NCBI RefSeq assembly: GCF_005503555.1
Contig: NZ_SCNG01000008.1
Coordinates: 1-64,000, forward strand
Direction: 5' to 3'
Source: Rudaea sp. 3F27F6
GTDB taxonomy: Bacteria; Pseudomonadota; Gammaproteobacteria; Xanthomonadales; Rhodanobacteraceae
DNA: 64,000 bases
Position numbers and translations under genes: made by a program. This document shows positions 25,912 to 35,104 of this stretch, piece by piece. Position 1 is the first letter of the stretch, and each line of letters begins with the position of its first letter. Under the pieces are notes generated by a model. The model made no database searches and was not told the origin of the DNA. It saw only the letters and a program-made list of their open reading frames with translations.

Positions 25912-28314
25912 ATGACATCCGTCGCAAGAATCAAATTGCCGCCTTGGAGCAGGCTCATCGCGCTCCTGATTGCCGCTTCGGGTCTCGTCCTGTTTCTCGG
26001 CGGCGGCTATCTCATTGCACTCGGCGGCAGTTGGGCGCCGGCCGTCATCGCTGCGCTCATGCTCGCCAGCGGTGTGCTGCTTTTGCGCGGCAAACGCAGC
26101 GGCGTGCTGGTTTATCTCGCCGTCTTCATCGTTTCCCTGATCGTCACCCTGATCGAATCGGGCGACCGCTTCTGGGGCTGGGTGCCGCGCATGGGCTACG
26201 TCACCGGCCTCGGCTTTTTCGTCGCGCTGATGCTGCCCTTCCTCTACGGCGAAGGCAAACGCAATCTCGGCCGCGGGCTCGCATTCGCCTGCATCGCCTT
26301 CGCGGGCGCCGCTTTCGTCGGCGCCTTCTTTCCGCACTATAGTGAAATCTTGGCCGACGCACCCTCGTCCCCACTCGTCGCCGGCGGTTCCGCGGTCGAG
26401 CGCGCGGCGCAAAAGGACAGCGAGTGGAAGGCCTACGGCCGCGACGACGACGCCACGCGCTACTCGCCACTCAAACAGATCACCACGCAGAACGTCGGCC
26501 AGCTCAAAGTCGCCTGGACCTATCGGACCGGCGATACGCCTGCCGGCAAATTCGCCGCGGAAACCACGCCGATCATGGTCGGCGACGGGCTCTATCTGTG
26601 CACGGCGATGAACAACATGGTCAAGCTCGATCCGAAAACCGGCAAGGAGCTGTGGCGGTTCAATGTGGGCCTCAAGCACGAGAGCCTTCCCTACACCGCG
26701 GCGTGCCGCGGCGTCACCCACTACGTCTCCAAGATATCCAATGAAACCGATGCCTGCCACGAGCGCATCGTCGAAGCCACGCTCGATATGCGCCTCATCG
26801 CCGTGGACGCGAAGAGCGGTCAGCCGTGCCAGGGCTTCGGCACGAACGGCCAGGTCGATCTCGGCCTCGGTATGGGTAAATGGGTGCCAGGCCAGCTCGC
26901 GGTGACCTCGGCGCCGCCGATCGTCAACGGCACCATCGTCGTCAATCATCAGGTGCTCGACAATCAGCGCCGCTGGGCTCCATCGGGCGTGATCCGCGGT
27001 TATGACGCGGAGACCGGCGCGTTCAAATGGGCCTGGGACGTCAATCATCCCGGCAACCTCTGGCACGAAATCCCCGGCCCCGGGCAGGAATACAGCCGCG
27101 GCACGCCGAACTCGTGGGCGACGATGACCGGCGACGACTCGCTCAACATGGTCTACGTGCCCACCGGCAATTCCGCCGCAGACTACTATTCGAAGACACG
27201 CACCGACTCGGAGAACCGCGTCGCGTCCGCCATCGTCGCGCTCGACGCAGGCACCGGTGAAGAGAAGTGGGTGTTCCAGAACGCGCACATCGACGCATGG
27301 GACTACGACATGGGTTCGCAGCCGACCCTGTTCGAGTATCCCGGTGCGGGCGGCGAAAAAATTCCTGCGATGATCATCTCGACCAAGCGCGGCCAGAATT
27401 TCATCGTCGACCGCCGCGACGGCAAGCCGCTGTTGCCGGTCGAAGAGCGCCCGGCCCCGGCCGGCAATGTGCCGGAAAATCCGCGTGCGCCGACGCAACC
27501 GTGGTCGCCCGGCATGCCGCGCTTCGGCTTTCCCGATCTCAAAGAATCGACGATGTGGGGCATGACGCCGTTTGACCAGTTGTATTGCCGAATCAAATTC
27601 CGCCAGGCGCACTACGTCGGCGAATTCACCCCGCCAATGGCACCGCCGCAACCGTGGATCGTCTTCCCCGGCTACAACGGCGGCACCGATTGGGGCAGCG
27701 TCGCTTACGACCCGGCGCGCGGCATTCTTGTCGGCAACTGGAACGCAACGCCGATGTACGAGCGCCTACTCACGCGCGCCGAAGCTGAGGCGATTCCGCT
27801 GTACTCGATCGACAATCCCAAATACAAACCCGGCGCCGGCGGCGCCGAAGGTCCCGGCGCGATGGAAGACACGCCCTATGCCGTCGATGTCGCGCCGTTC
27901 ATGGTTCCCGGATTGAACACACTATGCACCGAACCGCCGTACGGCATGATCACCGCGGTCGACATGCACACGAAAAAGGTGATTTGGCAGCACCCGCTCG
28001 GCACTGCGCGCGCGAACGGCCCGTTCGGCATTCCGACCTATATGCCGATAAACGTCGGCACGCCGAACAACGGCGGCCCTGCCCTCACCGCCGGCAACCT
28101 CGTCTTCGTCGCCGCAGCGACCGACAACCTGATCCGCGCACTCGACATCGCCACGGGCAAAGAACTCTGGAGCGACGTGCTTCCGGCCGGCGGCCAGGCC
28201 TCGCCGATGACCTATTCGGTCGACGGCAAGCAGTTCGTCGTGCAGATGGCCGGCGGCCATCACTTCATGATGACGCCCGCGGGCGACTACGTCGTCGCCT
28301 ACAGCCTGCCGTAG
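25912..28314 (+). CDS. gcd: Membrane-bound PQQ-dependent glucose dehydrogenase
   Basis: The 800-residue protein has about five N-terminal membrane helices (residues 8-145) and a periplasmic eight-bladed PQQ propeller. This is the layout and length of E. coli Gcd. Propeller motifs include WKAYGRDDDATRYSPLKQI and WTYRTGD. The catalytic Asp is Asp464 in HIDAWDYD, and Lys492 in STKRGQNF corresponds to the PQQ-contacting lysine. It oxidises glucose to gluconolactone in the periplasm and passes electrons to ubiquinone, which the cyo oxidase at 42-46 kb could re-oxidise. GGAGAGGA at 25899-25906 supports ATG 25912 over ATG 25897. No PQQ biosynthesis genes are in the window. Confidence 0.95.
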   Translation: MTSVARIKLPPWSRLIALLIAASGLVLFLGGGYLIALGGSWAPAVIAALMLASGVLLLRGKRSGVLVYLAVFIVSLIVTLIESGDRFWGWVPRMGYVTGLGFFVALMLPFLYGEGKRNLGRGLAFACIAFAGAAFVGAFFPHYSEILADAPSSPLVAGGSAVERAAQKDSEWKAYGRDDDATRYSPLKQITTQNVGQLKVAWTYRTGDTPAGKFAAETTPIMVGDGLYLCTAMNNMVKLDPKTGKELWRFNVGLKHESLPYTAACRGVTHYVSKISNETDACHERIVEATLDMRLIAVDAKSGQPCQGFGTNGQVDLGLGMGKWVPGQLAVTSAPPIVNGTIVVNHQVLDNQRRWAPSGVIRGYDAETGAFKWAWDVNHPGNLWHEIPGPGQEYSRGTPNSWATMTGDDSLNMVYVPTGNSAADYYSKTRTDSENRVASAIVALDAGTGEEKWVFQNAHIDAWDYDMGSQPTLFEYPGAGGEKIPAMIISTKRGQNFIVDRRDGKPLLPVEERPAPAGNVPENPRAPTQPWSPGMPRFGFPDLKESTMWGMTPFDQLYCRIKFRQAHYVGEFTPPMAPPQPWIVFPGYNGGTDWGSVAYDPARGILVGNWNATPMYERLLTRAEAEAIPLYSIDNPKYKPGAGGAEGPGAMEDTPYAVDVAPFMVPGLNTLCTEPPYGMITAVDMHTKKVIWQHPLGTARANGPFGIPTYMPINVGTPNNGGPALTAGNLVFVAAATDNLIRALDIATGKELWSDVLPAGGQASPMTYSVDGKQFVVQMAGGHHFMMTPAGDYVVAYSLP

Positions 28315-28358
28315 CCGAAGTCGATGACAACCACCCGAACGACGACCGAGAATCGAGC

Positions 28359-29570
28359 ATGAACCGCGTCTGCGCCACGTCTCTGCTTCTGGCCCTGCTT
28401 CTGTGCGACCGCGCCTTTGCCGGCGTGGCGGCGGACGCGCCCGACTATGCGCTGCAGAACCACTGGCTATGCAAGCCCGGGCGAATCGACGCCTGCGCGA
28501 TCGACGTCAACGCAACGACGATCTCGCCGCGCGGCGCGAGTACGGTGGACGCCTTCGTGCGTCCGTCCGCGGAGAAACCGATCGACTGCTTCTACGTCTA
28601 CCCGACTGTATCGATGCAGGACGCCGATCTGAGCGATCTCGTCCAGGAAAGCGCGCAGTTCAGCCGCGTGCGCACGCAGTTCGCGCGCTACGCCAATGTC
28701 TGCCGCTTGTTCGCGCCGATGTATCGGCAAGTCACGCTGAAAACGATGGCGCAGCATGCCGTCGATCTGAAGACATTCGACCCGAATGCCGAACTCGCCG
28801 CGGCGCCGCAATACAAGACTGCCTACGCCGATATCCTCGCGGCGTGGAAGTACTACCTCGCCCACGACAACCACGGGCGCGGCGTCATCCTCATCGGCCA
28901 CAGCCAGGGCGCGTTCCTTCTGCGCGATCTCATCAAGGCGGAAATCGAAGGGCGCGACGCACAGAAGAACCTGGTGTCGGCGCATCTCGCCGGTGTCGTC
29001 ATCGCCGTGTCCAAGACCGATGCGGCGAGGAACGAATTCAAGACGCTCAAGTCCTGCACGGACGGCGCGCAGACCAACTGCTTCATCTCGTTCTCCACGT
29101 TCGCCGAGAGCGATCCACCGCCGACATGGAGCAAAGCATTCGGTGTCAGCAAGGTGAGCGGTGCGGTCAACAATTGCAGCAATCCCGCCGCGTTGTCGGG
29201 CGATAGCGGCCGGCTGCTGCCGTACGTCGACGCAAGTCGGAACATCGAAGCCAGCGAGGCCGCGATCAAATGGACGAAAACCGGTGCCACCGTAGCCACG
29301 CCGCTCGTCGCACTGCCCGACTTTCTCAAAGCCGAGTGCGTCAGCCGCGACGACGGCGCCGGCTATCTCGCGATCCGCTTCGCCAATGCAAGCGCGCAGG
29401 CCGATGTGCGCGAACGCTACCTGCCCGGCCACGTCTACGTCGGCCCGGTCCTGCTTTCCAACTGGGGACTGCACGATGCGGACATGGAGCTGACCATGGG
29501 CAATCTCGTCAAGCTCGCCGCGCTGCAGGCGGTGAGCTGGCAGAAGTCGCACACAACGTCGGCGCAGTAG
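28359..29570 (+). CDS. Secreted DUF3089 alpha/beta hydrolase
   Basis: The 403-residue protein has a signal peptide ending DRAFAG (about residue 21). DUF3089 features (PF11288) include DCFYVYPTVS, RLFAPMYRQVTL, and GHSQG with nucleophile Ser182. The later LPGHVYVGPVLLSNWGLHDADMELTMGNL stretch contains a candidate Asp/His pair. The family is related to lipases and esterases; the substrate is unknown. It starts 44 bases after gcd on the same strand and may be co-transcribed with it. Confidence 0.85.
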   Translation: MNRVCATSLLLALLLCDRAFAGVAADAPDYALQNHWLCKPGRIDACAIDVNATTISPRGASTVDAFVRPSAEKPIDCFYVYPTVSMQDADLSDLVQESAQFSRVRTQFARYANVCRLFAPMYRQVTLKTMAQHAVDLKTFDPNAELAAAPQYKTAYADILAAWKYYLAHDNHGRGVILIGHSQGAFLLRDLIKAEIEGRDAQKNLVSAHLAGVVIAVSKTDAARNEFKTLKSCTDGAQTNCFISFSTFAESDPPPTWSKAFGVSKVSGAVNNCSNPAALSGDSGRLLPYVDASRNIEASEAAIKWTKTGATVATPLVALPDFLKAECVSRDDGAGYLAIRFANASAQADVRERYLPGHVYVGPVLLSNWGLHDADMELTMGNLVKLAALQAVSWQKSHTTSAQ

Positions 29571-29695
29571 CGGCCACGAAGCACGACGGGCGTATCCCGC
29601 GCAGTGCGCAACGCCGATGAAGGGATGTGCGACGATTTTGCGTATTCGAATACACCGAGACAAAAACCGGACCATCTTTCACCACGTGCCGATGC

Positions 29696-30319
29696 ATGAC
29701 CCACCCAGCAGCCTTCGTCTTCTGCGAACACTGCGATTCGATCTACCGGCGGCACGAACTGCAGCGTGACGAAGTCGCGCGCTGCGGACGCTGCTGCGCC
29801 GTGCTCTATCGCGGCAGTCGGGTCGACATCGACTACCTGCTCGCGCTGACTCTGACCGCGGCGATCGTCTTCGTCATCGCCAACGCCTCGCCGGTCATCC
29901 GCATCGCGGTCAGCGGCTTGCACAATCAAGCGAATCTGCTGCAGTCGATCGTCGCGCTGTCGCATGGGTCGGCATTGGCCGTCGGCGTGGTCGCTGCAGT
30001 GACCTTGTTCGTCGTGCCGCTGCTGCAAATCATCCTGCTCGGCTGGGTGCTGCTGTTCGCACGCGCGCACCGGCGTGCGCCGGGCTTCGTCTTTGCGATG
30101 CGCGTGCTGCACCGAATCCGACCGTGGAGCATGACCGAGGTCTTCCTGCTCGGCGTCCTCGTCGCGATCGTCAAACTCTCGGGCTTGCTCCACGTCATCG
30201 CCGGGCCTGGCGCCTGGGCGACCGTCGTGCTGACCGTGCTGATCGCGGTGATCGCCCGGCACGATATCCGCAGTCTCTGGGACCGGCTGCCCGGCGATCC
30301 GACGGGTCTGCACTCATGA
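29696..30319 (+). CDS. pqiA: PqiA-type membrane protein, first half
   Basis: The 207-residue protein starts with a zinc-ribbon-like CEHCDSIYRRHEL and CGRCCAVLYRG pair of CxxC motifs. About four membrane helices follow (AALTLTAAIVFVIANASPV onward), as in each half of E. coli PqiA. PqiA works with PqiB and PqiC in a lipid-transport bridge across the envelope. Here PqiA is split into two genes, and the second begins within the stop codon of the first. ATG 29696 is preferred; a GTG at 29627 would add 23 residues. Confidence 0.85.
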   Translation: MTHPAAFVFCEHCDSIYRRHELQRDEVARCGRCCAVLYRGSRVDIDYLLALTLTAAIVFVIANASPVIRIAVSGLHNQANLLQSIVALSHGSALAVGVVAAVTLFVVPLLQIILLGWVLLFARAHRRAPGFVFAMRVLHRIRPWSMTEVFLLGVLVAIVKLSGLLHVIAGPGAWATVVLTVLIAVIARHDIRSLWDRLPGDPTGLHS

Positions 30320-30942
30320 ACCTCGCGCCGCGCGCACGCGATCTCGGCCTAACCTGCTGCCATACCTGCGGACAGGCGAGTTCCTCGACCACGGCACACT
30401 GCCCGCGCTGCCGTTCGCGCCTGCATGCGCGCAAGCCCGATTCACTCGCCCGCACCTGGGCGTTTCTGCTCGCCGCGCTGATTCTCTATATCCCTGCGAA
30501 CACTCTGCCGGTGATGTACACGAGCATGCTCGGCCGCGGTGAATCGAGCACGATCCTGCACGGCGTGGTCGAGTTCTGGAAAGCCGGCTCGTGGGATATC
30601 GCCTTGCTGATTTTTATCGCGAGCGTCGCGGTGCCGTCGACCAAGTTTCTCGCGCTCGGCACGCTGCTCGTGACCGCCCAGCGGCGCAGCACCTGGGCGC
30701 AGCCGCAGCGCGCGCGCCTATACCGTTTCGTCGAGTTGATCGGCTACTGGTCGATGCTCGACGTGGTCGTCGTCGCTCTGGTCTCGGCACTCGTGCAGTT
30801 CCAACTGCTCGGCACCGCGGAGCCGCGGCTCGGCATTGTCTTTTTCGGCCTCGTCGTCGTGCTGACCATGTTCGCCGCGATGAGCTTCGATCCACGCCTG
30901 ATCTGGGACAGTGATGACGACAAGAACCTACCTCGAAATTGA
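30316..30942 (+). CDS. pqiA: PqiA-type membrane protein, second half
   Basis: The 208-residue product has a second zinc-ribbon (CCHTCGQ and CPRCRSRL) and four membrane helices. It includes YIPANTLPVMYTSMLG, FWKAGSWDIALLIFIASVAVPSTKF and a ELIGYWSMLDVVVVALV segment typical of PqiA. It overlaps the preceding gene by ATGA, so translation is coupled. Together the two genes equal one full-length PqiA. pqiB follows after a 152-base gap holding a repeat element. Confidence 0.88.
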   Translation: MNLAPRARDLGLTCCHTCGQASSSTTAHCPRCRSRLHARKPDSLARTWAFLLAALILYIPANTLPVMYTSMLGRGESSTILHGVVEFWKAGSWDIALLIFIASVAVPSTKFLALGTLLVTAQRRSTWAQPQRARLYRFVELIGYWSMLDVVVVALVSALVQFQLLGTAEPRLGIVFFGLVVVLTMFAAMSFDPRLIWDSDDDKNLPRN

Positions 30943-30944
30943 TG

Positions 30945-31065
30945 CCGTTCGTGTTGAGCGTAGCGGAGCGCAGCTCCGCGAAGTCGAAACACCAAGATCG
31001 ATGTGTCCTCCAAGCTCTTCGACTTCGGCGCTTCGCGCCTTCGCTTGCCTCGAACGAAGCCGAGG
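30945..31065. repeat. REP-like extragenic palindromic element
   Basis: The sequence begins CCGTTCGTGTTGAGCGTAGC and contains a perfect 7-bp hairpin GCGGAGC/GCTCCGC (30963-30979). GAAGTCGAAACA follows, then an inverted TTCGACTTCGG. This resembles widespread extragenic palindromes of GC-rich proteobacteria. It sits inside the pqi operon and could modulate pqiB expression. Confidence 0.6.
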
Positions 31066-31094
31066 AGTTTTGCCATAAGTTTAAGTAGACCCTC

Positions 31095-32756
31095 ATGAGC
31101 GAACCCAAGCATCTGGAAAACACCGAGACCATGCCGCCCGTAATCGGGCGCCGACGCTGGAGCGCTGGCCTGATCTGGCTCGTGCCGATCGTCGCCGCGC
31201 TGATCGGCATCGGTATGGTGATTCACAACCGCCAATCCGAAGGGCCGGCGATCGAAATCTCGTTCCTCACCGCGGAGGGCCTCGAAGCGGGCAAGACCCA
31301 GGTCAAGTACAAGGACGTCGTCATCGGCCTGGTCGATTCGATCCGCCTCGCCGACGACCGCAGCCAGATCGTCGCGCGCGTGCAGCTCGACAAGACCGCG
31401 GCCACGTTCGCCACGGCCGATTCGCGCTACTGGGTGGTGCGCCCACGCTTCGGCACGAGCGGCGTGTCGGGCATCGGCACCCTGCTTTCGGGCGCCTATA
31501 TCGGCGCCGACACCGGCGTGTCGAAAGACGCGCAGAAACGCTTCGTCGGGCTCGAACGGCCGCCTGCGGTCATTCACGGTTCGCCGGGCAAGCGCTTCAC
31601 CCTGCACGCCGCCGACATGGGCTCGCTCGACGTCGGCTCGCCCGTGTATTACCGGCGCATCCAGGTCGGGCGCGTGATTTCTTACGATCTCGACAAAGAC
31701 GGCAAACAAATGCGCATCGAGCTGTTCGTCGATGCACCGTACGACCAATACGTCAGCGTGTCCGCGCGCTTCTGGAATGCGAGCGGCGTCGATCTGAATC
31801 TCGACGCTAACGGACTCAAGCTGAGTACGCAGTCGCTCGCCACCGTGGTCGCCGGCGGCATTGCGTTCCAGACTCCGCCGGGCCCGCGCGACGCGACGCC
31901 GGCCGCCGAGGGCGCGGAGTTCAGCCTGTTTGACGATCTGCAGGCGGCGATGGCGCCGCCCGACGGCGAACCGGACTATCTGCAGATGCGCTTCGAGCAG
32001 TCGCTGCGCGGGCTCAGCGTCGGGGCGCAGGTCGATTTCCGCGGCATCGTCGTCGGCCGCGTCGTCTCGATCGATCTCGACTATGAAGCGGACAAACAAC
32101 GCTTCCCGATGATGGTCGGCGCGGTGATCTATCCACAGCGCTTCGGCCGCGCCGGCGAAAAGATTGCGCAGATCGGACATGCGCAGAGCGACAAGAACCT
32201 GCGCCTCGCGACGTTCGTCAAACCGCTCGTCGCGCGCGGCCTGCGCGCGCAAGCGCGCGTCGGCAATCTGCTGACCGGACAGCTCTATGTCGCGCTCGAC
32301 TTCGTCGCCAATGCGCCCGAAGTCGCGTTCGATGCCGCCGCACGCCCGGTCGAGCTGCCGACCGCGCCGGGCAGCATCGACCAGTTGCAAGAACAACTGA
32401 CCGGACTCGTCGCAAAGATCGACAAGATTCCATTCGAGTCGATCGGCAAGCATCTCGACAGCACAGTCGCCCAGCTCGATCAGACTCTGCGCCAGGTCAA
32501 CGAAACCACCCTGCCGCAGTTCAGCGCGACACTGGCCGGCGCGCAGGGCACCCTCGGCAGCGCAAAGCAGGCGATCGCTGCCGACGCGCCGTTGCAGCAG
32601 AACCTTGCGCAGACGCTCGCCGAGATCCAGCGCGCGGCACGTTCGCTGCGCGTGCTCGGCGACTATCTCGGCGTGCATCCGGAAACCCTGTTGCGCGGCA
32701 AGCCCACCGATCCGCCACCGTCGGCGACGAAGCCACCGAGCGAGGACAAGCCATGA
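31095..32756 (+). CDS. pqiB: PqiB, MCE-domain intermembrane transport protein
   Basis: The 553-residue protein has one N-terminal membrane helix (about 22-42) and three MCE domains. They begin near AIEISFLTAEGLEAGKTQVKYKDV, KRFTLHAADMGSLDVGSPVYYR and YLQMRFEQSLRGLSVGAQVDFRG. A helical C-terminal region (about 440-530) follows, with a Pro-rich tail. This is the domain order and length of E. coli PqiB, which forms a periplasm-spanning tube for lipids. It lies downstream of the split pqiA, and its stop overlaps an ATG of the pqiC frame. Confidence 0.92.
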   Translation: MSEPKHLENTETMPPVIGRRRWSAGLIWLVPIVAALIGIGMVIHNRQSEGPAIEISFLTAEGLEAGKTQVKYKDVVIGLVDSIRLADDRSQIVARVQLDKTAATFATADSRYWVVRPRFGTSGVSGIGTLLSGAYIGADTGVSKDAQKRFVGLERPPAVIHGSPGKRFTLHAADMGSLDVGSPVYYRRIQVGRVISYDLDKDGKQMRIELFVDAPYDQYVSVSARFWNASGVDLNLDANGLKLSTQSLATVVAGGIAFQTPPGPRDATPAAEGAEFSLFDDLQAAMAPPDGEPDYLQMRFEQSLRGLSVGAQVDFRGIVVGRVVSIDLDYEADKQRFPMMVGAVIYPQRFGRAGEKIAQIGHAQSDKNLRLATFVKPLVARGLRAQARVGNLLTGQLYVALDFVANAPEVAFDAAARPVELPTAPGSIDQLQEQLTGLVAKIDKIPFESIGKHLDSTVAQLDQTLRQVNETTLPQFSATLAGAQGTLGSAKQAIAADAPLQQNLAQTLAEIQRAARSLRVLGDYLGVHPETLLRGKPTDPPPSATKPPSEDKP

Positions 32757-32794
32757 TCGGCCTTATGCAATCTCGCAAAGTCGGAATGTTGAAT

Positions 32795-32865
32795 CACGAA
32801 GAACACGGAGGGGAAGTAATGAAGCCGTTGCGCCCTGCTTTTTCGTTTTCGCCGTGTTCTCCACG
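32795..32865. repeat. Dispersed inverted-repeat element in pqiC 5' end
   Basis: AGAACACGG (32800-32808) pairs with CCGTGTTCT (32852-32860). The flanks CACGAAGAACACGGAGG and TTTCGTTTTCGCCGTGTTC resemble a common repeat that reads as NHEEHGG when translated. It supplies the ribosome site and part of the signal peptide of pqiC. Confidence 0.45.
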
Positions 32866-33454
32866 CCTCGCGCTGTGCGCTTTGATCTTGCTGCTCAGCG
32901 CATGCGGCGCTTCGGCACCGACGCGCTATCACACCCTGCTCGATACTCCGTCCGGTGCACAGGCATCGATCTCGGCGAAATTCTTTATCGACGTGCTGCC
33001 GGTCAGTATTCCCGCGCAAGTGGACCGGCCGCAGCTCGTCGTGCGTGACGGCGGCGGCGTGCTGCCGCTCGAACAGGAGCGCTGGATCGCGCCGCTTGCC
33101 GACGAGGCGCGTGCGGCCTTGTCCGCCGACCTGTCACGAGAACTCGGTGCGACTGATATCGCCGGCCAGCCGCGTCCGGTCGGTGCGCGTGTATTGACGA
33201 TTCGCGTCGACCTGCGCCGTTTCGAATCGGTGCCCGGTGCCTATGCCGCGGTCGACGCCGTGTGGAGCCTCAATACCGACGGCGCCACCTCTTCGCCGCT
33301 GGTCTGCACCGCGAGTGCGCACGAAAGCACCGGACAGGGCTACGACGAACTCGTGCGCGCGCACCGGCGCGCACTCGCGAACCTCGCGGGCCGCACTGCG
33401 TCTGCTGCACAGGCATATATGTCGGGTCGGAAGGACGGCTGCACGTCCGGCTGA
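32819..33454 (+). CDS. pqiC: PqiC, outer-membrane auxiliary lipoprotein
   Basis: The 211-residue product has a lipoprotein signal with lipobox LLLSACG, followed by TRYHTLLDTPSG. The ABC_trans_aux (PF03886) fold is recognised from FFIDVLPVSIPAQVDRPQLVVR, ERWIAPLADEARAALSADLSREL and RVDLRRFESVPG. It would anchor the PqiB tube at the outer membrane. GGAGGGGAAGTA directly before ATG 32819 decides the start, although the frame is open from ATG 32753, which overlaps the pqiB stop. A dispersed repeat lies across the ribosome site and the signal peptide codons. Confidence 0.88.
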   Translation: MKPLRPAFSFSPCSPRLALCALILLLSACGASAPTRYHTLLDTPSGAQASISAKFFIDVLPVSIPAQVDRPQLVVRDGGGVLPLEQERWIAPLADEARAALSADLSRELGATDIAGQPRPVGARVLTIRVDLRRFESVPGAYAAVDAVWSLNTDGATSSPLVCTASAHESTGQGYDELVRAHRRALANLAGRTASAAQAYMSGRKDGCTSG

Positions 33455-33583
33455 TTTTCGCCAGTTCTGCGCCGTTCCCGAGTATGCCTCGCTACATGTC
33501 CGTGCGAGCCGGCGCAACGCGCAAGCGAGCTCACCGCCGACCGATATCGCCGCTAGGCTCCCTTCGCACCGAGCGCGGATTCC

Positions 33584-35104
33584 TTACGGCTTACCGCTTT
33601 CCGCAGTCTCTTTGCGCGGCACTTCGGGCAAGTCGTAGCCGCCGCCGAGCGCCTTGATCAGCGAGATCTCCGCGGCAAGGCGCTTGCCCTGCGTATCGGC
33701 AAGCTGGGCCTGTTCGCTCAACAGCGGCACTTGCGCTTCAAGCGCGGCGACGCGCGAGACCAGGCCACGCTCTCTGTGCGCGTCCGCATCGGCGGCACCG
33801 ATGCGCACTTGCTCGTACTTCGCCTGTTCGAGCCGCGCCTGCTCTTCCATGCCCTGCATATTCGTCGCGGCGACGGCGACATCGCGCACCGCATTGAGCA
33901 CGGCCTGGTTGTACTGCTCGATCAGGGTATTGCTCGTCGTGCGCGCCTTGCGCAGATTGGCGTTGAGCTGGCCGCCGTCGAACAGCGGCAGGGTCAGGCC
34001 GGGCACGAGGCGGAACTGGCGGCTGTCGATATGCAGCACGTCGTCGATGCGGATCGAGTTGAAGCCGAGCAGAGCCTTGATGTCGAAGCTCGGATAGAAC
34101 GCCGCGCGCGCGGCATCGATCTGATTGAACGACGACTCCACGTACCAGCGCAGCACGACAAGGTCGGGCCGGTGCGAGAGCAGCGCATACGACAGTGTCG
34201 CAGGCAATTGCGGCTGCGGTTGCGGCAATGGTTTCGCTTCGATCGTTGGCAGGTCATCGGCACCGGCGCCGACGAGCGCACGCAGCACTTCGCGGAAATT
34301 GGTCACCTGTGTTTGTGCGAGCGACAACAACTGTTCGATCTGCAGAAGCTGCTCGCTCGCCTTGGCGACCACGGTCTCGGTGATCAGTCCGCGCTGCTTT
34401 CTCGCCTTCATCGCGGCGACGGATTCCGTTGCGATATCGCGCGTGCGTTCGAGCAGGGCGATCTTGCGCAGCGTGGTCTGCATATTGAAATAGGTCTGCG
34501 CGATCGCGGTGGCGAGTTCGAGTTCCACCGCGGCCGCTTCGGCCAGCTGCGCGTTCTGTGCGCCGACGGTGGCGTCGACGGCTGAGCGCTGCAGACCCCA
34601 GAGATCGAATACGTAGCTGCCGGCGATGCCTGCCGAGGAAACCCTGCCGCTGCGAGCGCCCGAGTTGTAGCCACCGTCGTCGAGCCCCGGCACCGGATCG
34701 GTGATCGAGAACGGGCCGACGTTGCCGTCGGCCTTCGACCATTGCTGATACACGCGCCCGAATGCCGCGGCCTTGAACTGCGTCGCCGCGTGCGCGCGTT
34801 GCACATCAGCGCGCGCCTGCTCGACGCGATCGCGCGCGACGCGCACACTCGGCGAGTCGGCGAGGCCGCGTTCGATCAGCGCGTTCAACTGGGCGTCGCC
34901 GTAGCGTGTCCACCAGCGCGCCGCCGGCCAGCCGTCTCGGGCGAGGCGGATGTCCTTGGCGAGGTTGATGCGTTCCGGTGCGATCAGCGGTTTCGGCGCG
35001 CTGTCCTCGCGAATCCAGGCGCATGCGGTGAGACTCGCAAGCAGCGCGAGCAGCACACAGGAACGCAGGCGCAGCGGCATGGCCTTGAAGGAGAAGCCGT
35101 TCAT
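33584..35104 (-). CDS. Outer-membrane efflux lipoprotein, NodT/MdtP type
   Basis: The 506-residue protein has a lipobox (SLTACAW, Cys near residue 29) and two OEP repeats (PF02321). Recognisable parts are WWTRYGDAQLNALIERGLADSPSVRVAR and LRALVGAGADDLPTIEAKPLPQ. LPATLSYALLSHRPDLVVLRW, AFYPSFDIKALLGF and PGLTLPLFDGGQLNANL follow. It is a TolC-like outer-membrane channel. Its ATG overlaps the stop of the FUSC gene (ATGA), making it the last gene of the ytcA-mdtN-mdtO-mdtP-like operon. The frame is open upstream to 35248 inside the FUSC gene, but the signal peptide fixes the start at 35104. Confidence 0.92.
   Translation of the reverse strand: MNGFSFKAMPLRLRSCVLLALLASLTACAWIREDSAPKPLIAPERINLAKDIRLARDGWPAARWWTRYGDAQLNALIERGLADSPSVRVARDRVEQARADVQRAHAATQFKAAAFGRVYQQWSKADGNVGPFSITDPVPGLDDGGYNSGARSGRVSSAGIAGSYVFDLWGLQRSAVDATVGAQNAQLAEAAAVELELATAIAQTYFNMQTTLRKIALLERTRDIATESVAAMKARKQRGLITETVVAKASEQLLQIEQLLSLAQTQVTNFREVLRALVGAGADDLPTIEAKPLPQPQPQLPATLSYALLSHRPDLVVLRWYVESSFNQIDAARAAFYPSFDIKALLGFNSIRIDDVLHIDSRQFRLVPGLTLPLFDGGQLNANLRKARTTSNTLIEQYNQAVLNAVRDVAVAATNMQGMEEQARLEQAKYEQVRIGAADADAHRERGLVSRVAALEAQVPLLSEQAQLADTQGKRLAAEISLIKALGGGYDLPEVPRKETAESGKP

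Noticed and set aside
25837-27651. 604-codon minus-strand ORF opposite gcd
   Set aside because: It is antisense to a clear gcd gene, is rich in His, Arg and Asp as GC-rich shadow frames are, and has no domain or ribosome site. Similar antisense ORFs at 3246-4265, 30744-32678, 35701-36654, 37331-38668 and 39141-40364 were rejected for the same reason.
29627-29695. GTG start extending the first pqiA gene
   Set aside because: The extra 23 residues are unlike PqiA N-termini, which begin just before the first CxxC pair; ATG 29696 was preferred.
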